NCBI GenBank assembly: GCA_900541865.1
Contig: UQLO01000024.1
Location: 1 to 50,185 of the forward strand
Source of the DNA: an uncultured Porphyromonadaceae bacterium
GTDB taxonomy: Bacteria; Bacteroidota; Bacteroidia; Bacteroidales; Muribaculaceae
Direction: 5' to 3'
DNA length: 50,185 nt
Part shown: positions 1 through 7,500 of the stretch, one piece after another
Position numbering within the stretch: the stretch's first letter is position 1
Layout of the letters: each line of letters starts with the position of its first letter
Made by a program: the position numbers and the translations under genes
Notes under the pieces: model-generated
What the model was told of the DNA's origin: nothing
The model's input: only the letters and a program-made list of their open reading frames with translations
Databases searched by the model: none

Positions 1-65
1 TTGTTAATAAACATCTGATTTTTAGCGTATTATAAGATCAGAGGCATGCGCCTCACAAAATTATT

Positions 66-749
66 TCAAAATTTACCGAAGTATTGTAAATTAATCTCAC
101 TGACTAATTTTGTCAAAGAATCACGGTCGGCGCCCTCCAGCGCGCGCGACCTCTCAAACAATCTGTTTTCAAAGTTTTGATAAAGAATACTGTCTGAGTT
201 TATGGTAAGACGTTGAAGGCATTTTTTTGTATTGGGCTGGAGAACTATGAGTTTTAATTCATTCCATTCTCCATTATTGTAGACGTGAGTGTAGTTAGAT
301 GCCGAATCGAAAGTCTCGGCAAGTTCATATGGTCGAAGGGGAGCAACCTGTTCCAATAAAAACAGATTGAGTTGGCGAGGATGGTGATATTGGGAATTGG
401 TGGTTTGTGTCGTTTTAGTTACTTCGTACTCAACCTTTATTTTTCCGACTGAGAAAAATCCTGAGCATTCTTCAGCATTCAATCCCGCAATAATGGATTC
501 AATTGAATCGAGCACCTCCGGCCGCAGAATCCCAAATGCAACAATGTCGGGATTATCTATTTGAGGATAGAATCTGATGATACTGTCTTCAAGAGTCAGC
601 TTACCGGAGGTCTGGCTTTCATAAAAAGAGTCAGTCCATGTGTATATGAAAGTTATATCTGGTTTTTCATGCGGTCGGCTCTGGCACGAACACACCAAAA
701 CAATGGAAAGCAAGCCAAGTATTTTCTCATTAATCTTCATTTTTGTCAT
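66..749 (-). CDS. candidate immunity lipoprotein for the orphan M91 toxin tip
   Basis: 227-aa protein with a lipoprotein signal (hydrophobic segment ending VLVCSC, lipobox cysteine about residue 22). It is clearly related to the 299-aa lipoprotein at 3684-4583. Shared blocks include a 'DSI-RFYP--DN' stretch near residues 55-65, 'LDSI', a 'VEYE/VEYS' strand, a 'PRQLN-FLL' block and a 'GEWNELKL' block, followed by the start of a second copy of the domain that ends early. Its ATG overlaps the stop of the M91 toxin remnant (ATGA), the coupling expected for a toxin-immunity pair; a second ATG three codons in would also work. Immunity function is inferred from this position and from the paralogue's position after the intact Rhs gene. 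No enzymatic motif is visible. The gene is AT-rich compared with the rest of the window. Confidence 0.7.
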   Translation of the reverse strand: MTKMKINEKILGLLSIVLVCSCQSRPHEKPDITFIYTWTDSFYESQTSGKLTLEDSIIRFYPQIDNPDIVAFGILRPEVLDSIESIIAGLNAEECSGFFSVGKIKVEYEVTKTTQTTNSQYHHPRQLNLFLLEQVAPLRPYELAETFDSASNYTHVYNNGEWNELKLIVLQPNTKKCLQRLTINSDSILYQNFENRLFERSRALEGADRDSLTKLVSEINLQYFGKF

Positions 750-970
750 TCAAGTGTTAGTCTTTTTATATAATATGCCTCCCGTTGAGGCAAGCCATTC
801 TCAACTCTTAGGGCATTCTCTGTAATTGTACTGTTGCCGAAAAGGCCGACTGTATTCAACTCCTCTATTTTTACTTGACGATTTGTGATTGGGTCAGTAG
901 TCATTTTATCTTCATGAATTGTAGAACCAGTTATATGATGTAACGCGTGGATTAGTTCATGCCTAATTTT
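746..970 (-). pseudogene. orphan C-terminal fragment of an Rhs-type M91 metallopeptidase toxin
   Basis: Translation of the minus strand from about 961 gives 71 residues that begin exactly at a zinc motif, HELIHALHH, continue with the downstream EE-x-x-TVG motif and a 'TITENALRVENGLP' block, and end at a TGA (748-746). They align over their full length with the last 63 residues of the Rhs protein at 4588-10458 (HELIHSLHH, IEESTTVG, 'ITENAIRRENGIP'). There is no start codon, no Rhs core and no N-terminal half of the toxin domain. The frame enters from inside the 3' end of the 187-aa gene, out of frame with it. This is a displaced toxin tip truncated at the catalytic motif; its immunity gene follows with a 4-nt overlap. 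Confidence 0.8.
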
Positions 971-1515
971 AAATATGAATCGGGAATGTATTCTAAAAGT
1001 CCCGGATAAGCAAGGACTTTCATAAGAAGCAATACTTTTTGATATTTATAATTGAAATCGGGCTGGGAATCGCCTCCGAAAACCGTGTTGTTCTCAGCTT
1101 CAAACATCAACTCTCCTTTCGAATCAATTACGAGCAAAACACTGTACATACCTGCTATGCTGCTCGGCGTACACACTGATGACATTCGCGGAGATTGTTC
1201 TGGCATGGAGTCGATGGCCCAGGATAAAACTGTGAAACTGTTTTCTATAGGTTCATTTTCCAAAGATTCAGAGCAATTTGAAATGAGTTCATTATTGCGC
1301 CCTCTGATTAAATAATAATCGTTGTCGTCTTTAAAGACCAAACTCCAAACGTGACTATGATGGCCTGCAGAATAGAATATGTACGCATGCTCTCCAACAA
1401 GATTTTTTACCGAATCAGGAATCATACTCAAAAAGGCATTAGAGGTGATATTTCCTCTGCCCAAAACTGTTGGCGATAAAAGAATTATGAAAATAAAAAA
1501 TAATATTTTTCCCAT
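952..1515 (-). CDS. hypothetical secreted protein in the Rhs debris
   Basis: 187 aa from the ATG at 1515; an in-frame TTG lies two codons upstream. An N-terminal hydrophobic segment (ILFFIFIILLSPTVLG) is a likely Sec signal peptide. The mature part has a 'AGHHSHVWSLVFKDD' stretch and two cysteines but no family I recognise. The reading frame is intact and AT-rich like the other small genes of the Rhs debris. It lies between the amber-interrupted paralogue of the 184-aa protein and the orphan toxin fragment, and its last codons overlap that fragment. By position it could be another immunity or accessory protein; that is inference only. Confidence 0.55.
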   Translation of the reverse strand: MGKILFFIFIILLSPTVLGRGNITSNAFLSMIPDSVKNLVGEHAYIFYSAGHHSHVWSLVFKDDNDYYLIRGRNNELISNCSESLENEPIENSFTVLSWAIDSMPEQSPRMSSVCTPSSIAGMYSVLLVIDSKGELMFEAENNTVFGGDSQPDFNYKYQKVLLLMKVLAYPGLLEYIPDSYLKLGMN

Positions 1516-1574
1516 ACTCAACTTAAATTATCTGAACTCGGGGAGCCGTTGCCGCCTAGATTAATAGACGTTTG

Positions 1575-2657
1575 TCAATCGCGGTTAGGCAGGAAAGTAA
1601 ATGCATTGTTGACAAATCCATATCTCCATACTTTGCAATCCTGAGGGTCATCAGACCATACCGAGTCCGTGGTCAGATTGTAGCTGTATGTTTTAACCCA
1701 ATTGTCCGCCGTCACATAACGGTTGCCTTTGTTGGCTCGAATCCGAATGGGAACGTCGTCATAAAGATAGAAAATGCCGGTGATGTCTTCCTCCGGGAAT
1801 TGTGCGAACTTTTCGTCCCAAAACGGACTGAACATCTTCACATTAGGATAGAATGTGATTTTGACGGTGCTACCGTCGAGCTCCACAAAAACGCTCCCGT
1901 CCTCAGGGAGGAACGAATAATTGCGTACATAGGGAATTATTGTGGTTTTCAGTACATCAGTAAGCGCAGGGTAGTTCAACGAAACCACAGGAACATAAAA
2001 CCGGCGTATCAAATTGTTTTGTGACGCAGTCGACATTCCCTCAAAGTAAAGCCCGTAGGGCGGATTGTCAAAAAATGCGCTCCCGATAAATCTGTCATGA
2101 CTTTTTATAGGAGGCTCAAAATCGTAACTCCCGACAATCTTTAGTTCCCCGCCAAGGTAATGCAAATAAAACGTGAATTCATCGTCATTGATTACCAACT
2201 TGGCAATAAGGGAAGTGTCATGGCGTTTGCGGATCCTGACACGCCGTCCTGTCGGCTCCAGTAAATCACAGTCGGGAGCGCATTGCACCAGAACAGGAAT
2301 CTCGCCCTCACGAACCAAAAACGTTTTAGCCCCATCAAACCCGGAAAGCCTGCCGGACAAATCCTCCAACATCCCGGCGAAGTCCGCTTCCAATAAATAT
2401 CCCAGCTCCCTGTTTCCCCGGATTGTCATACCGACATGGTCGTTCCAAGTAGAATAGTCTCCGCGTGCCTCTACCAAAGGAATGAACACTTCGGCGAAAA
2501 ATTGATCAATGGCATCGCCTTTGAAGTAAGCCTCCTCAAAAACCTACGTCGTGTCCGTGTCGGGAAACTTAACCAAAGCCGGATCGCAGTAATCCTCGTG
2601 CGCTGAAGTAGATGTGGCAAACATTGCAATAACGCAAATGCTTAGAAAAGATTTCAT
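1575..2657 (-). pseudogene. secreted two-domain Rhs-associated protein interrupted by an in-frame TAG
   Basis: The start at 2657 opens a signal peptide (MKSFLSICVIAMFATSTSA) and 37 codons, then an in-frame TAG (2546-2544). The same frame continues without another stop for 322 codons to 1575. The downstream part holds two copies of one domain: the first has an 'EGEIPVLVQCAPDC' block, the second 'DDVPIRIRA' and 'TYSYN'. Both correspond to the single domain of the intact 184-aa protein at 3111-3665 ('IGDFPVRIQAATDC', 'LSYNYDC'). Removing the stop gives a plausible 360-residue secreted protein, so this looks like a recent nonsense pseudogene or a sequencing error. A GTG at 2489 could restart translation but would lack a signal peptide. 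Function unknown. Confidence 0.7.
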
Positions 2658-2694
2658 AAAAATTGCAGCCATAACAATGAGAATTGGGGAAGAT

Positions 2695-2958
2695 TCACAG
2701 CATCGAGTCGCCTTGGCAGAAAAACGCCGCGCAAGAGTCGTTGATACACTCGTAGAGCATCGGGCCCTCCGAACGCGCATAGTTGGAAGCGCCGTCGGCG
2801 AGCACACCCCATCCGCCGAAGTCCCAGACGGAAGCGTTTTCTATTTGGGGAAAGGTGGCAGCCTCCAAAACGAAGGGCAGAGGCCGCACGACGGCCGAAG
2901 CACCCGCAGCGGTGCTCGCCAAGGCGAGTATTAACGCAAGCCGTCGCATAAGATTCAA
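2695..2958 (-). pseudogene. truncated duplicate of the 309-aa gene upstream of rhs
   Basis: The 87 residues repeat the first 87 of the protein at 10455-11384 (signal peptide, 'VVRPLPFVL', 'SVWDFG', 'GVLADGASNYARSEG', 'CQGDSML'), with differences concentrated in residues 9-49. At DNA level about 2700-2835 and 11128-11263 are nearly identical. Identity stops abruptly near 2696, where the copy runs into unrelated sequence and a stop. Upstream, the copy also carries the leader and the TATATTTG -7 element (2986-2979). It marks a recombination junction between two copies of the Rhs operon start. The short product is unlikely to be functional. Confidence 0.8.
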
Positions 2959-3110
2959 GGTTAGTGTTCCTCTGCCGGCAAATATAGTGAATCTTTGTCA
3001 ATCCGCAACACTGCGCCCCCTTTTTTAACCAAATTCTTTTTTGCCGCCATTCTCCGCCGGCGCGACAACTCCGCGTTCTTATTCGGAAATCTCAGGCCGG
3101 AGAGACGCAA

Positions 3111-3665
3111 CTATTGGCAGACTTCGACAGTGAACCCCGGCGGAACCATTCTTCGCACGTACATTCCGTCGTGTGCAAAGGAGATGACTTTGATAAGTTT
3201 TAACTCGCTGCCGTCATAGATAAAACTCCACACATCCACTCCATCATTTATCCCTATGAATCCCTTATATTCAGAACAATCATAATTGTAGCTTAGAATC
3301 TCAGCGGTGGGTACGACATAAGGACAGTCCGTGGCAGCTTGTATTCTCACCGGGAAATCTCCAATCATGCATACTCCGGTTTTGTCGGCTAAGGATTTTC
3401 GAGTGGTACTGTCTTCCCATAGACAACAAAAAGCGCTATAGTCGTAGAAGTATATGATTGATATTCCGTCGACTTCAAAGTCGACTTCAATATAACCCTT
3501 ATTCTGCGAATACCCCTGCCGTTGGGCAAAAGGGATGATGAAGCCTTCCAAAATCTCCGTAAGAGGCTCTAATTCCAACTTCACTTCTCTGACATAATAC
3601 GTTTCGGCAGAAAGCGAAAACGCCGTCAGAAAATAGGTTAGTAATATCCCTCCGATTCGTTTCAT
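3111..3665 (-). CDS. small secreted protein of the Rhs operon (single-domain paralogue)
   Basis: 184 aa from the ATG at 3665; the frame can be opened at a TTG six codons earlier, but the ATG starts directly before the signal peptide (MKRIGGILLTYFLTAFSLSA). It is homologous to each half of the 360-residue product of the amber-interrupted gene at 1575-2657, sharing 'IIPF/IIPY', 'FPVRIQAATDC/VPIRIRA', 'YVVP' and 'SYNYD/SYNL'. It starts 18 nt after the immunity lipoprotein stop, so it is probably the last gene of the operon 309-aa gene - rhs - immunity - this gene. I do not recognise the family. A periplasmic accessory or second immunity role is possible but is inferred from context alone. Confidence 0.6.
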   Translation of the reverse strand: MKRIGGILLTYFLTAFSLSAETYYVREVKLELEPLTEILEGFIIPFAQRQGYSQNKGYIEVDFEVDGISIIYFYDYSAFCCLWEDSTTRKSLADKTGVCMIGDFPVRIQAATDCPYVVPTAEILSYNYDCSEYKGFIGINDGVDVWSFIYDGSELKLIKVISFAHDGMYVRRMVPPGFTVEVCQ

Positions 3666-3683
3666 ATCAACTATGTTAGTCAA

Positions 3684-4583
3684 TTAGATATCGGGTATTT
3701 GAAATACTGAGCTGTATCCATCGGAGGATATGTTCAGCTGAACCGGCGTAAGTTCGTACATTACCGCAAACAAGTGTCGTAATGGCCGAGTCGGCATACT
3801 TCCCCAGGAGGAGACCACAGCGACCCGTCTGCCGTCAATCCAGAGGCTTACCCCCTGCTCTTCGCCTGAGTCAGAAAAGTCATAATCCTCTTGTACCCAA
3901 TAAATGAATTCTGCGGATCTGTCAATCAAAGCAACGATGCTGTCCAGTTCTTCGACAGCAGTGTCCGAGATGTGATAATTCAGCCGATATTCTGATTCAT
4001 CGGGTTCAGAATAAGTTCCTCCTTCGTGAGTTAGCGTCACTACTTGAGAAACATGGTTAATGTCAGTGGGGTGAATCTTAAGTTGAAGTTCCCTCCAATG
4101 GCCACCAGAATAAGTTGCTTCATTTTCGGCGATTGGAGGAAATGCCGAATATAAATCACCCGGCACATCTTGCAGCAATGATAGAAGATACTGATTAAGT
4201 TGTGGAGGAGTACAATATTCGGTATCACCTCCCAAAAACTCAAGGTTCAGTGAATATTCAACCAATATCCCGTTTAGAGAAAAGGTATCGATAGGCTGGA
4301 ATCCTGAGTTTTTGACCCGTCCGGCAAAAAGCTTAATTGAATCTACGGCCACAGGACTAAGGTGCCGGATCTGCAGGATTTTGGAATTGTCGCTATAAGG
4401 ATAGAAGCGCAGGAGGCTGTCGTCCATAGTTAGAAGACAATGCGACGTGCGGTTTGGCCCCGAGCGCCAAAAATACTCTATTCTGAGGCCCTCAGTGGTC
4501 GTTGTTGCATCTGCATCGCCTCTGCAATTGAGGCTACAAACGCAAAAAGCCATAAACACTCCGAGCAATACGTTCTTAATCAT
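3684..4583 (-). CDS. candidate immunity lipoprotein for the Rhs-M91 toxin
   Basis: 299 aa from the ATG at 4583, which lies 4 nt after the rhs stop (TAA 4590-4588). The in-frame extension upstream would overlap rhs and has no signal sequence. The N-terminus (MIKNVLLGVFMAFCVCSLNC) is a probable lipoprotein signal with a non-canonical lipobox. Two copies of a domain follow: copy one has 'DDSLLRFYPYSDN', 'VDSIKLFAG' and 'CTPPQLNQYLL'; copy two has 'YRLNYHISD' and 'ELDSIVALI'. The 227-aa protein at 66-749 is a paralogue, and each directly follows an M91 tip. The gene is AT-rich, like the toxin tip and unlike the Rhs core. Immunity is inferred from position, coupling and co-variation with the tip. 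Confidence 0.7.
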   Translation of the reverse strand: MIKNVLLGVFMAFCVCSLNCRGDADATTTTEGLRIEYFWRSGPNRTSHCLLTMDDSLLRFYPYSDNSKILQIRHLSPVAVDSIKLFAGRVKNSGFQPIDTFSLNGILVEYSLNLEFLGGDTEYCTPPQLNQYLLSLLQDVPGDLYSAFPPIAENEATYSGGHWRELQLKIHPTDINHVSQVVTLTHEGGTYSEPDESEYRLNYHISDTAVEELDSIVALIDRSAEFIYWVQEDYDFSDSGEEQGVSLWIDGRRVAVVSSWGSMPTRPLRHLFAVMYELTPVQLNISSDGYSSVFQIPDI

Positions 4584-4587
4584 ATCT

Positions 4588-7500
4588 TTAATATTCAACT
4601 CGTAACGGAATCCCATTCTCTCTTCTAATTGCATTTTCGGTGATAGGCAAATTACCGGTTAAGCCTACCGTTGTGGACTCTTCTATCTTGATAGAGTTCT
4701 TAAATAAAGGGCTTTCAATTCGCTTGGCACGATCTATATTACTTCCTTTTATATGATGTAAGGAATGAATTAATTCGTGAGCTAATATAATGAACAATGG
4801 TGTACTCTCTTTTACGGTTTTCCCTAAATCATTTTGAACCCATGTATCAATTTCTTTTGAGTAATTAAAGTTTACGATAGACTTTACTCCTTTTTGTGAT
4901 AAAAGTGTTGGAATTCCGCTATTATAGGCTAAACTTCGCACTCTTTTACTCTCCGGCATATTGCTTCCGACCGAATTCAAGAAATCAATCAAGACACGAG
5001 ATGGATGTTTAATTATATTCCGAAGAAGTTGAGTCCCGACTGTTCGCTGTCCGGAATTGTATCGCTCAATATTTATTGATATGTTTCCATCGGCCAAAAG
5101 GGAAAGTGTGAGTTCATCGTCTGTCAATAATTGAAGTTGGTCCAAAATTGACATAACGTCAAATTCTTTCAAGTCTTTGGCCATTTCCAGCTTTTTGCCG
5201 GTGGGGTCGATGAAGAGGACGGGATTGGCGTTGCAGTAAGCCCAGGGGGAACCTGATTTGTTTTGGCCGGCCAAGGCGTCCGGGGCGGTCCAAAGCAGGG
5301 CTGCGGTGAGGAGGTTGCGGGGACCGAAGAGGGTGGCGCCGGTGCGGGAATGGCGCTCTTTGGCGGCGAAGAGGTAGGGCTGGCCTTCGGGCAGGCGGTG
5401 AGGCTCGCCGTAGGGGTAGTAGGAGGTGCGCTGGGTCACGGCTCCCGTGCTGTCGGTCACCATCACGATGTCGCCGCGGTAGTCGGTGTGGTAGTAGTGC
5501 GCGGCGCCCCGAGCGTCGAAGTATCCGCCCTCGAAGGCGCTGTACTCCAGGCCCCGGTCCACGAAGATGCGGTTGCCGCGGTAGTGCCGCAGCGAGGCGT
5601 GCCTGAGCTTGCCGCCCGGCTCTATGGTGGTGATGCCCAGCAGCAGACTGTCCGAGCTGTGCCGCCATACCTGCAGCGTCCCGTCGGCGTAGGCGATGGT
5701 GTCGGTCAGCCCGCGCACGTTGTACGAAATGCGGTCGATGCCGCGCGCCGGGTCGGCCGTCAGCGCCCCGGCCTTGTTCCAGGTGTACTGAGCGGCTTCC
5801 ACGCACGGGAAACCCGGCCGACCGTAGTAATCCGGGCCCTCGCCGCCGCGGGCTATTTTGGCCACGCGGTTGCCGCCGCCGTAAGAGTATTTGAGTTCAT
5901 CGAGAAGCCCGAACGACTCGCTCCCGTCGGCTCCGACGTCCACGATTCCGTAGCGCTTCAGCTTAAGCGGATTGGCGACGACGTCGTAGCTGTATTCGGT
6001 CGAGAAGTCGGCGTCGGCGCTTTCGCCGGTGGCCGGAGTATAGTCGGCGCCGACAAGTCGGTTGAACTTGTCGAAAGAGAAGTCGTATCGCCCCGAAGGA
6101 GCAATGGAGTGGCCCGACGGGCAGCCGTTGAAGAGCGGCGTGCGGCCGTCGTGGTAGTAGACAGCCTCATCCAAAAGAGTTTCCGAGACTTGCTCAGGGA
6201 TAACTCCCGGGAAAACGGGAGTCAACGAAGTGTAGTACTGCGCGGAAAGGGGCAATGCCGGCTCTCCACCTCCGACGGCCTTTACGGGCTTGGTGACCTT
6301 GTGCGAAGTCAGCCAGCCGTGGCAGTCGTAGCCGAAGTCGGCGGTGACCTCGCCGGGGTATTTCACGGAGGCGAGCCGTCCGTCGGAGCCATAGGCGTAC
6401 TCCAGTGCCGCCGTGCGCGCGCCTTCGGCGACGGCGCTGCGCACAAGGCGGCCGGCTGCATCGTACTCCCTTGCCGTAGTGCGGTTTATCGCGCGCCCCA
6501 GTGCGGGAGAATACGAATTTGTCTCTTCAAGTACATTGCCTTGCAGGTCGAAGCGGCGCTCGGTGCGTTCAGTGGCGTCGGGCCACACCGTAACGCGCGT
6601 GCATTCGCGCCCGAACCGGTCGTAGCCGAACACGTTGATTATGGTATCCGAGGCCATGTCGACCGAGCCGGACAAGAGACCTCGCAAGTAGTTGCCGCTC
6701 AGTGAGGTCTGCGCCGCCTTGGGATAAAGGCCCAGGAACCGGTGATTGTCGTAGTAGTCGACCCTCAGAAGCGCCTGCGGCGCGGACAATAGGGTGTGGC
6801 TGGCCTGATAGCCGCCCAATGGCCCGCTGCCCGTATATTCGACCGGACGGAAGGTCGCGTTCATCGAATCCAACTGAGCCGACGTGGCGGCCGCCAGATA
6901 ATTGACGCACCGCCGGCCGGCGCGGTCATAAAGGAATAGTTCCCATTGGCCGGAGGCCATCGCGGGGGTGTTGCGCGCCATCAGCCGTCCCGCCGGGCTG
7001 TAACGGTAGCTGACCGTACCGGCACCCGGGGTATGCGCCGAAGCAAGCCGCCCGTATTTATCGTACTTGTATTCAAATGCTTTGTCGCGGAATTCCTGAG
7101 TGTAAGGCTGAGGTATACTCCCGGTGATATTGGGAGGAAGGACCGCGCGAAGCCGGCCGTAGTCGTCGTAGACATAGCGTGTAGTCAAAAACTCGCCGTC
7201 GCTGCCGGCCGAAGTCATTAACACGCGTCCGCCCATGTCGGTAAACTCGCGGGTAGTATAGCCATCCTCATCGACCGTCTCCCTAACCAGAAGCCGTCCG
7301 GCCGGATAGTTCCCCCTGTGGGTGAGCGTGCCGCTGCTGTTGACAATCAGATTGGGGCATGGATATTGACCGCCGGCGGTATTGGTGAATATTGAAGACC
7401 GGACGCTTTTGTCCGCTTGCTGCCAGAGCTGCCCGGCCTTGATGCTCTCAATCTCAACAGCGCGTGGAGATGCCTCGTAGGAAGTCAAGGTCCAGTCATA

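Noticed and set aside
5263..6705. 480-codon plus-strand frame inside rhs
   Set aside because: Antisense to YD repeats and the Rhs core; no start context or family resemblance.
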